Shown in pieces: positions 56,520-64,000 of a DNA stretch of 64,000 nt. The translations under genes and the position numbers were made by a program. Location of the stretch: positions 3,969,501 to 4,033,500 of the forward strand of contig NZ_VTFG01000001.1 in the NCBI RefSeq assembly GCF_008692035.1, written 5' to 3'. The stretch's first letter is position 1. Every line of letters begins with the position of its first letter. The notes under the pieces were generated by a model. The model was given only the letters and a program-made list of their open reading frames with translations, had not been told where the DNA came from and did not search any database. This DNA is from Pseudomonas marginalis. GTDB taxonomy: Bacteria; Pseudomonadota; Gammaproteobacteria; Pseudomonadales; Pseudomonadaceae.

Positions 56520-58064
56520 TCAATCGTGCTGCCAGGCTCTGCGCAAAGCGGTCAGGGCCTCGGCAACGGCCGCCTCGGGTACGGCGGCAAACCCCAGCAC
56601 CAGGCCGGCGCGCTGGTCTGCCGGAATGGTGGAGTGCGCCAGCCAGTAACTGCTTAAACCATTGACTTCGACGCCCACGGCACGGGCCTGCTCAAGCAGC
56701 TGTTGTTCGCGGGCCAGGCTGTCCACGCGCACGGTCATGTGCAGCCCTGCGGCGATAACGGGCAACTCGCCCACCCCCGGCAGACCGCGCGGCCACCCGG
56801 CGAGCAAGGCATTGCGCCGGCTCAATGCCGCGCGCCGCATCCGGCGGATATGCCGCTGGAAGTGCCCGGCCGCCATAAACTCGGCCATCACCGCCTGGGT
56901 ACTGACTTCCGAGTGGCGCATATCCACCGCACGGCGCCGTGAGAAAGCATCAACCAGGCCTGGCGGCAACACCAGATAGCCCAGGCGCAAGGCCGGGAAT
57001 GCGACTTTGCCGAAGGTACCGACGTACAGCACGCGGCCGCTGCGGTCCAAAGCCGCCAGCGGCGCCAGGGGGGCGCCGCTGTAGCGGTATTCGCCGTCAT
57101 AGTCGTCCTCCACGATCCAGCCGCCGGTGCGCTCGGCCCAGGCCAGCAACTCCAGGCGCCGCGCCAGGCTCATCACCACGCCCAGCGGATATTGGTGGGA
57201 GGGCGTGACATAGGCCAGGCGGCAATCACCCAAGGTATTCAGGACCTGGCAATCGATGCCGTCGCTGTCCACCGGCACGCCCTGCAGGTTGGCACCGGCC
57301 AGGGCGAACGCGTGACCGGCGGCCCGATAGCCCGGGTTTTCAACCGCCACCCCGTCACCAGGCTCTACCAGCAACTGTGCACAAAGGCTGATTGCCTGTT
57401 GTGCACCGCTGGTGATCACTATTTGCTCAGCCGTACATTGCATGCCCCGTGAGCTGCGCAGGTAAGCGGCGATCAAGCCGCGCAGGCGGCTGTCACCCGC
57501 CGGGTCGCCATAGCACAGCTGCGCCAGGTCCGGCTTGCGCCAGAACGCCCCGTTGAGCTTGGCCCAGACCTCGAAAGGGAATAGATCGAAGGCTGGCACG
57601 CCCACGCGAAATGCCTTGGGCGGACCCGCCGGCGGCTGTGGCAAATGGTTATTTTGCACGCGCCCCAAGGCCGGCCTGTGGATAACTTCGCCATTGAGGT
57701 GTTGCGGCAATTCCGTCCATTTTGTGGATAAGTCTGGGGATAAGCTTGTTGATAAGCCTGTGGATACTTTTGTGGATAGTTTTTTTGCCGTGGGTAATTG
57801 GGCGACATAGGTGCCGTCACCCACACGGCCTTCGATAAACCCCTCCGCGTACAACTGATCGTAGGCGCGCACCACGCTGTTTCGGGAAATCAACAGCGCA
57901 GCGGCCAGGTCACGGCTGGCGGGCAGGCGCGTACCGCTGGCCAGGCGCCCATCCAACACGCGCTGACGCAGGGCTTCATAAAGCTGGCGCGTCAGGCCTT
58001 GGCGTCGATCCAGCTCGATACCGGCAGGGTTGAAGGACAGCGGCGGCGAAATGGGCGACATCAT
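56520..58064 (-). CDS. MocR/PdxR-type regulator (GntR + aminotransferase domains)
   Basis: A 514-residue protein. An N-terminal GntR winged helix (LYEALRQRVLDGRLASGTRLPASRDLA) is followed by a linker of about 60 residues with ST repeats. A fold-type I aminotransferase domain has the PLP lysine at about K353 in VGTFGKVAFPALRLGYL and WIVEDDYDGEYRY. MocR proteins use PLP or its amino-acid adduct as signal. It diverges from the PaiB-like gene 87 bases away, its probable target. The stop lies 3 bases after that of the second giant gene, so the two converge. Confidence 0.93.
   Translation of the reverse strand: MMSPISPPLSFNPAGIELDRRQGLTRQLYEALRQRVLDGRLASGTRLPASRDLAAALLISRNSVVRAYDQLYAEGFIEGRVGDGTYVAQLPTAKKLSTKVSTGLSTSLSPDLSTKWTELPQHLNGEVIHRPALGRVQNNHLPQPPAGPPKAFRVGVPAFDLFPFEVWAKLNGAFWRKPDLAQLCYGDPAGDSRLRGLIAAYLRSSRGMQCTAEQIVITSGAQQAISLCAQLLVEPGDGVAVENPGYRAAGHAFALAGANLQGVPVDSDGIDCQVLNTLGDCRLAYVTPSHQYPLGVVMSLARRLELLAWAERTGGWIVEDDYDGEYRYSGAPLAPLAALDRSGRVLYVGTFGKVAFPALRLGYLVLPPGLVDAFSRRRAVDMRHSEVSTQAVMAEFMAAGHFQRHIRRMRRAALSRRNALLAGWPRGLPGVGELPVIAAGLHMTVRVDSLAREQQLLEQARAVGVEVNGLSSYWLAHSTIPADQRAGLVLGFAAVPEAAVAEALTALRRAWQHD
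57677..57685 (-). promoter_or_regulatory. Perfect DnaA-box sequence inside the MocR gene
   Basis: TTATCCACA on the minus strand, the consensus DnaA box. A second exact copy is at 57723-57731 inside the 12-bp repeat, 46 bases away. Both lie in coding sequence; a role in DnaA binding is only possible, not shown. Confidence 0.4.
57723..57782. repeat. Five tandem 12-bp repeats in the MocR linker
   Basis: The units are TGTGGATAAGTC, TGGGGATAAGCT, TGTTGATAAGCC, TGTGGATACTTT and TGTGGATAGTTT. On the minus strand they encode a repeated four-residue linker of the form KLST/GLST/SLSP/DLST. Because 12 is a multiple of 3, copy-number change would alter linker length without a frameshift. Confidence 0.9.
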
Positions 58065-58151
58065 ATTGGACCTATGAAATTGGCCGAAGATGGCTCTTAC
58101 AACGAACCATTAGCCTGCCTAGGATGCAGGCATTCGCCAAGGAAAATATTC

Positions 58152-58790
58152 ATGTACACACCCCGCGCCTTTGCCCTCGACGACTTGCCCGAAATACAGC
58201 AACTGATCCAGCACACACGCCTGGCGCAGTTGGTCACCTTTGGCGAGCAAGGCCTGCAGGCCAGCCACTTGCCGCTGCTGCTCAACCCGGATGAAGGCCC
58301 CAACGGCACGCTGTACGGGCACCTGGCCAAGGCCAATCGGCAGTGGCAAGACCTGCAAGACGGCAGCGAAGCCCTGGTGATCTTCGCCGGCGCCGAGGCC
58401 TACATCAGCCCGGGGTTTTACCCGGCCAAGGCTGAGCACGGCAAAGTGGTGCCCACCTGGAATTACATCGCGGTGCATGCCTATGGCAAGGCCGAGGTGT
58501 TTACCGATGCCGAGCGCCTGCTCGGCGTGGTCAGCGCCCTCACTGACCGCCACGAGGGCAATCGCGCCCAGCCATGGAAGGTCAGCGACGCCCCGGCTGA
58601 TTACATTGACGGCATGCTCAAGGCCATTGTCGGCTTCAGCCTGCCGATCGAGCGCCTGATCGGCAAACGCAAACTCAGCCAGAACCGCAGCGCGGCGGAC
58701 ATCGCCGGCGTGCGCGACGGCCTGGCCGCCAGCGCCGATATACGCGACCAGACCCTCGCGCGCTTTATTCCCCAAGGAGTTTCAGAATGA
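58152..58790 (+). CDS. PaiB-like FMN-binding protein
   Basis: A 212-residue protein of the FMN-binding split-barrel/PaiB family, with MYTPRAFALDDLPEIQQLIQ at the N-terminus and KVVPTWNYIAVHAYGKAEV, a family hallmark. The Bacillus relative is called a negative regulator, but a biochemical role tied to the acetyltransferases is as likely. It is the first gene of a three-gene set; its end overlaps the next start as ATGA. The start at 58152 lies 87 bases from the divergent MocR regulator. Confidence 0.9.
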   Translation: MYTPRAFALDDLPEIQQLIQHTRLAQLVTFGEQGLQASHLPLLLNPDEGPNGTLYGHLAKANRQWQDLQDGSEALVIFAGAEAYISPGFYPAKAEHGKVVPTWNYIAVHAYGKAEVFTDAERLLGVVSALTDRHEGNRAQPWKVSDAPADYIDGMLKAIVGFSLPIERLIGKRKLSQNRSAADIAGVRDGLAASADIRDQTLARFIPQGVSE

Positions 58791-59233
58791 GCCAGATCGA
58801 GATCCGCCAGGTCACCGCAACCGACCACGCCGCCTGGCTGCCGCTGTGGCAGGCGTACTTGACGTTCTACAACACCGAACTGCCGGACGCCGTCAGCCAA
58901 AGCACCTGGCAGCGCTTGATCGATGCCCATGAGCCGACCCACTCTGCGCTGGCCTGGCAGGACGGCAAGGCGGTGGGCATGGTCAACTTCATCTACCATC
59001 GCTCCAACTGGAGCATCGAAAACTCCTGCTACCTGCAGGATCTGCTGGTGGACCCGGCCCAGCGCGGCACCGGTGTCGGCCGTAAACTGATCGAGTTCGT
59101 CTACGCCACTGCCAAGGCCGACGGCTGCTGCAAGGTGCACTGGCTGACCCACGAGACCAACGCCACCGCGATCCAGCTCTACGAGCGCATCGCCGAACGC
59201 CCTGGCTTCATTCAATTTCGCAAAGGTCTTTAA
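58787..59233 (+). CDS. GNAT-family N-acetyltransferase
   Basis: A 148-residue single GNAT domain with the acetyl-CoA motif QDLLVDPAQRGTGVGRKLIE and a C-terminal HWLTHETNATAIQLYER. It overlaps the PaiB-like gene by 4 bases. The acceptor substrate (amine, amino acid or antibiotic) is not readable. The pairing with PaiB recalls paiA-paiB, where PaiA is a polyamine acetyltransferase, so polyamines are a reasonable guess. Confidence 0.92.
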   Translation: MSQIEIRQVTATDHAAWLPLWQAYLTFYNTELPDAVSQSTWQRLIDAHEPTHSALAWQDGKAVGMVNFIYHRSNWSIENSCYLQDLLVDPAQRGTGVGRKLIEFVYATAKADGCCKVHWLTHETNATAIQLYERIAERPGFIQFRKGL

Positions 59234-59243
59234 GGAGCGCAGC

Positions 59244-59924
59244 ATGTCCACTTCTCTCGCCGACTGGAAAGGCGCCCCGGCGCCCACCGCGCAACTGCTC
59301 GAAGGGCGCTTTATCCGCCTGGAAAAACTCGATCCGGCCCGCCACGCCGACCAACTGTGGCAAGCCCTCGAAGGCCCCGGCGCCGACCCCAAGTTGTGGG
59401 ATTACCTGCCTTACGGCCCGTTTGCCGAGCGCGCCGCGTTTGATGCGTGGTTGAACAACCATGCGGCGAACAGCGACCCGTATTTCTTCAGCGTGGTCGA
59501 CCGTGCGTCCGGCCAGGTGCAGGGCATCCTCAGCCTGATGTCCATCGTCCCGGCCCAGGGCCGTATCGAAATCGGGCATGTCACCTTCGGCGCGCCGATG
59601 CAGCGCTCACCCAAAAGCACCGAGGCGGTGTACCTCCTGGCCAAATACGTGTTCGAACAGGGTTACCGCCGCCTGGAGTGGAAGTGCAACAACGGCAATG
59701 CCCGCTCCAAATATGCGGCGGAGCGGTTGGGGTTCAGCTTTGAAGGGGTGTTCCGCCAGCATATGGTGGTGAAGGGGCAGAACCGCGATACGGCGTGGTA
59801 TTCGATTTTGGATTCGGAATGGCCGACGGTGGGCGCGGGGTTTGAGGCGTGGTTGTCGGAGGCGAACCAGGCAGGTTCCGGGCAGTTGAAGGGCCTGGCG
59901 GAGTGTCGCCGCCAGGCGCTTTAA
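59244..59924 (+). CDS. RimJ/RimL-type GNAT acetyltransferase
   Basis: A 226-residue GNAT protein of the longer RimJ/RimL-like class: FIRLEKLDPARHADQLW, IEIGHVTFGAPMQRSPKSTEA, then EWKCNNGNARSKYAAERLGF and the family end FRQHMVVKGQNRDTAWYSI. It may acetylate a protein N-terminus or a small amine. It lies 10 bases after the first GNAT gene with AAGGAG as ribosome site. The stop is 3 bases from that of the convergent methyltransferase gene. Confidence 0.92.
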   Translation: MSTSLADWKGAPAPTAQLLEGRFIRLEKLDPARHADQLWQALEGPGADPKLWDYLPYGPFAERAAFDAWLNNHAANSDPYFFSVVDRASGQVQGILSLMSIVPAQGRIEIGHVTFGAPMQRSPKSTEAVYLLAKYVFEQGYRRLEWKCNNGNARSKYAAERLGFSFEGVFRQHMVVKGQNRDTAWYSILDSEWPTVGAGFEAWLSEANQAGSGQLKGLAECRRQAL

Positions 59925-59927
59925 GGC

Positions 59928-60842
59928 TTACCCCAGCTTCTGGGCCAGCACCGCAATATGCTCCGGCCCGATCCCGCAGCACCCGCCCAAGTGGCTGGCA
60001 CCGCGCTTTTTCCAGTCCGCGGCCCACTGCAGGTAGCCCGGTGGGTCGAGATCCTCGCGCAAGGGGTCCAGGCCATCATTGGCCGTGGCTTCCTTGGGCT
60101 GGGGCGGGAAGGCGTTGGCGTAGGCGCCGATCTGAATCGCCACACCCAGCCGCTCGAAGGTTTGGCGTGCGGCATCGATCGCCGCGCCGATCACTTCCGG
60201 CTGGCTGCAATTGAACAGCAACACTTGCACGCCCAACTGCGCGGCGGCTTCGGCCGCGTCCGCCACCGGTTCGCCGGAGCGCAGGCGCGGTACTTCGTCG
60301 GTGTCTTCGTCCTTCAAGGTAAACGACAGCCAGAACGGCTTGCCATCCTTCGGCAGGCCCGCATGAATCGCCCGCGCTTCAACGATTGAGCTCTGGGTCT
60401 CCGCCAGCCACAGGTCGACATGGGGGGCCAGGCCCTGCACCAGTGGCGTCAGCAACTCAGACACGCGCTGCGGCTCGAACAGATCGGGCCGATACGAACC
60501 AAACAGCGGCGGTAACGAGCCGGCCACACGCACGGCCTTGCCCGAAGCCTGCACCGCCCGTCTGGCCAATTCACCCGCCAGCGCCGCCAGGGCCTGGCCT
60601 TCGGCAGCAAAGCGCGCCTCGCCGATATGGAACGGCACCACCGCATAGCTGTTGCTGGTAATCACGTTGGCGCCACTGTCGATATAGGCCGCATGCACCG
60701 CCTCCACCGCCTGCGGTGCTTCGCTCAATGCCAGCGCGGACCACTCCGGCTGCCTGAAGGGCGCACCGCGGCGTTGCAGTTCACGGCCCATGCCGCCGTC
60801 CAGAATTACTGTGCTTACTGCGCCCATATGCTTTTTACTCAT
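59928..60842 (-). CDS. Homocysteine S-methyltransferase (MmuM-like)
   Basis: A zinc methyltransferase of about 304 residues: ILDGGMGRELQRRG at the N-terminus, the first zinc Cys in LLFNCSQPEV and the paired cysteines in LGGCCGIGPEHI near the end. It resembles E. coli MmuM in length, which uses S-methylmethionine to methylate homocysteine to methionine. No clear ribosome site separates starts 60842 and 60827. It is divergent from an amino-acid ABC importer, which may bring in its substrate. Confidence 0.9.
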   Translation of the reverse strand: MSKKHMGAVSTVILDGGMGRELQRRGAPFRQPEWSALALSEAPQAVEAVHAAYIDSGANVITSNSYAVVPFHIGEARFAAEGQALAALAGELARRAVQASGKAVRVAGSLPPLFGSYRPDLFEPQRVSELLTPLVQGLAPHVDLWLAETQSSIVEARAIHAGLPKDGKPFWLSFTLKDEDTDEVPRLRSGEPVADAAEAAAQLGVQVLLFNCSQPEVIGAAIDAARQTFERLGVAIQIGAYANAFPPQPKEATANDGLDPLREDLDPPGYLQWAADWKKRGASHLGGCCGIGPEHIAVLAQKLG

Positions 60843-60939
60843 AAGCTTATGAAAATAACTCACTATGAGAGTCGTTCTTATAACTATTTAATACCTTCCG
60901 TTCGGTTCATAACAACCTCTTTTTTATTCAGGTGCCTCC

Positions 60940-61761
60940 TTGAAACTTAAACCGCTATTGGCCTTGGGCCTGACGATACTGGCTGCCTCCACCCAAGCCT
61001 TTGGCGGCGCGACCCTGGACCGGGTTGAGAAGAAAAAAGAACTGGTGGGCGTGCTGATGGAAAGCTACCCGCCGTTCTCGTTCCTCAACGAGCAAAACCA
61101 GCTCGACGGCTTCGATGTCGATGTGGCCAAGGCTGTCGCGCAAAAGCTCGGTGTGAAACTGCGCCTGGAAACGCCGTCGTGGGACGTGATCGCCGCCGGC
61201 CGCTGGAGCGGTCGCTATGACATCTGCATCTGCTCGATGACCCCGAGCAAGGCCCGCGCCGAGGTCTTCGACTTCCCGGTGGAGTATTACGCCTCCCCTG
61301 CCGTGATCGTGGTCAATGCCAAGGATGACAGCATCCACGGCGCCAAGGACCTGAGCGGCAAGAAAGTCGGCCTCACCAGCGCCTCCAGCTACGAGAGCTA
61401 CCTGAACAAGAACCTGGTGATCGAAGGCGCCGAGGACACCCAGTTGCAGTACCCGTTCGAGAACGTGCAGATCGCCCCGTACGACACCGATAACGTCGCC
61501 TTCCAGGACCTTGGCCTGGGCGCCGGTGTACGCCTGGATGCAATCCTCACCAACCTGGTCACCGCCCAGCCGCGCCTGAACGAAGACAAACGCTTCAAGC
61601 TCGCCGGCACGCCGCTGTACGCCGAACCCAATTCGGTCGCCATCGAAAAAGGCGACGCCCAGTGGGACGCCAAGGTGCGTGAGGTATTTGCCCAGTTGAA
61701 ACAGGACGGCACCCTGAGCAAACTGTCGCAAAAATGGATCGGTGCCGATATCAGCCAATGA
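60940..61761 (+). CDS. Amino-acid ABC transporter, periplasmic binding protein
   Basis: A 273-residue binding protein of the polar amino-acid family, starting at TTG 60940 behind AGGTG. It has a signal peptide (1-20) and the segments LVGVLMESYPPFSFLNEQN and DGFDVDVAKAVAQKLGVKLR. Its ligand is unknown; the divergent MmuM-like gene suggests methionine or S-methylmethionine. Its stop overlaps the permease start as ATGA. Confidence 0.92.
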   Translation: MKLKPLLALGLTILAASTQAFGGATLDRVEKKKELVGVLMESYPPFSFLNEQNQLDGFDVDVAKAVAQKLGVKLRLETPSWDVIAAGRWSGRYDICICSMTPSKARAEVFDFPVEYYASPAVIVVNAKDDSIHGAKDLSGKKVGLTSASSYESYLNKNLVIEGAEDTQLQYPFENVQIAPYDTDNVAFQDLGLGAGVRLDAILTNLVTAQPRLNEDKRFKLAGTPLYAEPNSVAIEKGDAQWDAKVREVFAQLKQDGTLSKLSQKWIGADISQ

Positions 61762-62561
61762 GTGTTCCCCCAAAACCTGCGCGCGCCCTGCTGGGCTTTC
61801 GCACGCGGCTTTACCTGACCTGGGCGGCGCTGTTCGCCCTGTTTGCCAGTTTCTTCCTGAGCTTTGACCTGAAGTTCTCGATCATTCTCGACAAGCTGCC
61901 CAACCTGGTCGGCCTGCACCTGGCACCCAATGGCTTCCTGCAAGGCGCAGCGCTGACGCTGTTCCTGTGCCTGTGTGCGATTGCCGCCTCGTCGGTGCTG
62001 GGCTTTATCACCGCGCTCGGGCGCCTGTCCAAAAGTGCCGTGGCCTTTGGTATCGCCAGCTTCTACGCGTCGTTTTTCCGTGGCACGCCGTTGCTGATCC
62101 AGATCCTGCTGATCTATCTGGGCCTGCCGCAGCTGGGCCTGGTGCCGGGCGCCATCGTCGCGGGGATCATCGCGCTGTCGCTGAACTACGGCGCGTACCT
62201 GAGCGAGATCTTCCGCGCCGGCATCCTGGGCGTCCCTCATGGACAACGGGAAGCCGCATTGGCCCTGGGCATGCGCGACAGTGCGATCTTCTGGCACGTC
62301 ACCCTGCCCCAGGCCATGCGCACCATCGTCCCGCCGGCGACCAACCAGTTCATCTCCATGCTCAAGGACTCGTCGCTGATCTCGGTGATGGGCGTGTGGG
62401 AAGTGATGTTCCTGGCGCAATCCTACGGGCGCTCCAGCTACCGTTATATCGAGATGCTCACCACCGCTGCGATCATTTACTGGGTGATGTCCCTCGGCCT
62501 GGAACTGATCCAGGCACGCATGGAGCGGCACTATGGCAAGGGGTATGCGAGGCGAGAGTGA
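61758..62561 (+). CDS. Amino-acid ABC transporter, permease
   Basis: A 267-residue membrane protein with about five helices and the His/Glu/Gln-type permease motif YGAYLSEIFRAGILGVPHGQREAALALGM. It forms the channel for the binding protein encoded just before it. A third gene for the ATPase is absent; after the stop comes a 166-base gap and an unrelated autotransporter. The ATPase is probably encoded elsewhere or shared. Confidence 0.92.
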   Translation: MSVPPKPARALLGFRTRLYLTWAALFALFASFFLSFDLKFSIILDKLPNLVGLHLAPNGFLQGAALTLFLCLCAIAASSVLGFITALGRLSKSAVAFGIASFYASFFRGTPLLIQILLIYLGLPQLGLVPGAIVAGIIALSLNYGAYLSEIFRAGILGVPHGQREAALALGMRDSAIFWHVTLPQAMRTIVPPATNQFISMLKDSSLISVMGVWEVMFLAQSYGRSSYRYIEMLTTAAIIYWVMSLGLELIQARMERHYGKGYARRE

Positions 62562-62727
62562 GGTCATTGAAGTCACTATCGCCCTCAGGCTTACTGCGCC
62601 AATCGAGCTGAATTTTTATCGCATCGGACTAGAGACATCTCCCGCAAACACGCGGTGCTTGGCCTGACAGTTATCCCCCGGGTGCCCCGCTAAATTCCCC
62701 GCCTCATACATCAGGAGGTGGGTTTAC

Positions 62728-64000
62728 ATGCCACTCATTCAGAAACAACTCGTACTCGCCATCACGCTCGCGCTGGGGGCCACCTGTGCTCAGTACGCAC
62801 AGGCCCGTGAAGACATGCAACCCGACAGCGAGTGGTTCGAACAGATTGCGAAACATCACCAGAAAACTCATTTCGACCCCGCCACTCCCACCCCCGAAGA
62901 CTTCTATTTCATCGACCGAGCCAACAGTCGTAACGGCCTGAGCGTTGCCCGCGTGCTGGACTCGGCAGTGGATGCCGCGCTGGCATCGGAGGAGTTGAGT
63001 GACTGGGAAAAGTACCAGCGTGAAAACTACGGGCGGTACTTGAGCAGCCTGGAGCCAGGTCGCTTGGGTACGCTGCTGGAGCAATTGGCCGGCAGCCAGA
63101 ACGCCAACCTGGGCACGGCCACTCAAAACAGCATGAAACGCTGGCACGCCAGCCTGCTGACAGCCATACGCCAATTGGATAACCACACCGGTGAGGACGG
63201 GCGTGTCTGGGTCCAAGGCCTGGCCAGCAGCGGTGCCCTCGATGCCCAACACGGCAGCGCCGGCTTGAAACAAAGCAGCCAGGGCCTGTTGCTGGGTGCA
63301 GATGGAGCAATCGATGACGCCTGGCGGGTCGGCGTGGTGGGCGGCAAGTCTGGCAGCGACCTGAGCGCCCGGCATTTCAACGGTGAAGTGGACAGCTGGC
63401 ACCTGGGCGCCTATGCGGTGCGCCAGGACGGTCCATGGGCTTTACGCCTGGGCGCGCTGTACAGCAGCCATTCCGGGCAGAACACGCGCAGTGTGGACTT
63501 CGACTTCATCGATTACCGCGAACGCCTCACGGGCAAGTACAAGGCCCAGAGCCAGAACGCATTCGCCGAACTGGGCCATCGGTTCGTCACCGACGGCTTG
63601 CATGCCGAACCGTTCGCCGGAATCGGCTTCCAGCGGTATCACCGTGACCGCTTCTCCGAGAAAGGTGGCCATAGCGCGTTGAACGTGGGCACCCAAACCC
63701 AGCAAAACCTCAGCAGCACCTTCGGCCTGCGCTTGAGCCGCGACATCGCAGTGGCCGACCGGATCACCCTCAAGCCGCACCTGAGCGTCCATTGGAAACA
63801 CTTGTATGGCGACACCAACAGCCGCGTACGCCAATCCTTTGCCAGGGAAACTCGCGAGGACTTCAACAGCGCGTTCAGCATCGGCGGTACCTCGCTGGAC
63901 CGAGATAACCTGGCCTTGCGCACGGGGGTGGACATGCGTCTTTCGGAGCACCAGACCCTGAGCATCGCGTACACCGCCGAAGTGGGCGACAACAGCCGCA
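62728..64000 (+). CDS. Autotransporter-barrel protein (5' part, runs off the window)
   Basis: An open frame of 424 codons from ATG 62728, with AGGAGGTG upstream. A signal peptide (1-27, cut near AQA) is followed by a short helical-looking passenger of about 130 residues. From about residue 150 (GRVWVQGLASSGALDAQ) the sequence has alternating beta-strand patterns typical of the autotransporter beta-domain (WHLGAYAVRQDGPWALRLGALYS, NAFAELGHRF, EPFAGIGFQRYH). The C-terminal strands lie beyond the window. The passenger lacks the beta-helix repeats of large adhesins, so it may be a small surface enzyme or peptide. Confidence 0.85.
   Translation, partial: MPLIQKQLVLAITLALGATCAQYAQAREDMQPDSEWFEQIAKHHQKTHFDPATPTPEDFYFIDRANSRNGLSVARVLDSAVDAALASEELSDWEKYQRENYGRYLSSLEPGRLGTLLEQLAGSQNANLGTATQNSMKRWHASLLTAIRQLDNHTGEDGRVWVQGLASSGALDAQHGSAGLKQSSQGLLLGADGAIDDAWRVGVVGGKSGSDLSARHFNGEVDSWHLGAYAVRQDGPWALRLGALYSSHSGQNTRSVDFDFIDYRERLTGKYKAQSQNAFAELGHRFVTDGLHAEPFAGIGFQRYHRDRFSEKGGHSALNVGTQTQQNLSSTFGLRLSRDIAVADRITLKPHLSVHWKHLYGDTNSRVRQSFARETREDFNSAFSIGGTSLDRDNLALRTGVDMRLSEHQTLSIAYTAEVGDNSR

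Overview
The window comes from a Pseudomonas, most likely a member of the P. fluorescens complex. Three things point there: GC-rich coding DNA, REPIN-type repeat doublets with a TGTGGGAGGGGGCTTGC core, and gene order (HU - rubB - rubA - ubiC - ubiA - phoB - phoR - CorC-like - M23 - response regulator - phoU - pstBACS - MFS, then purEK, a LysR gene, aspA) that I recall from Pseudomonas chromosomes. No tRNA, rRNA, CRISPR array, integrase or transposase was seen.

Region 1 (1-14.45 kb) is the end of a type VI secretion (T6SS) cluster of the Hcp1 kind: tssC (3' end), hcp, tssE, tssF, tssG, clpV/tssH and vgrG. It is followed by an effector island: an EagR-type chaperone (DUF1795/DcrB-like), a 1478-residue PAAR-Rhs protein whose variable tip carries HAE and CxxC deaminase-like motifs, and a small AT-rich gene placed as its immunity gene. 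REPINs lie between tssC and hcp and between clpV and vgrG. A strong hairpin terminator follows hcp.

Region 2 (14.5-36.6 kb) is core genome. It holds HU, rubredoxin and its reductase, early ubiquinone synthesis, the PhoBR two-component system and the Pst-PhoU phosphate uptake operon. Three Pho boxes lie upstream of phoB, pstS and pstC. A CorC-like membrane protein, an M23 peptidase, a response regulator, an MFS symporter, a thioesterase, a mutarotase, small secreted or membrane proteins and purEK complete it.

Region 3 (37-43.8 kb) has an orphan, AT-rich metzincin-type metalloprotease gene beside purE. A candidate leader or small RNA with a strong terminator lies between them. Then come a LysR regulator divergent from aspA, an alanine/glycine:cation symporter and a cytoplasmic-type asparaginase, which suggests amino-acid catabolism.

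Region 4 (43.9-56.5 kb) is the most unusual part. Two co-oriented, about 1,500-residue paralogues of a poorly characterised Pseudomonas family (often annotated with a dermonecrotic-toxin-like domain, DUF6543) bracket an AraC regulator, an acetylpolyamine amidohydrolase and a polyamine-binding periplasmic protein.

Region 5 (56.5-64 kb) has a MocR-type regulator, whose linker is encoded by 12-bp repeats rich in DnaA-box-like sequence, divergent from a PaiB-like gene and two GNAT acetyltransferases. Then come an MmuM-like homocysteine S-methyltransferase divergent from a two-gene amino-acid ABC importer, and the 5' part of an autotransporter-barrel gene that runs off the window.

Family names come from recognition of sequence motifs and gene order; no database search was run.
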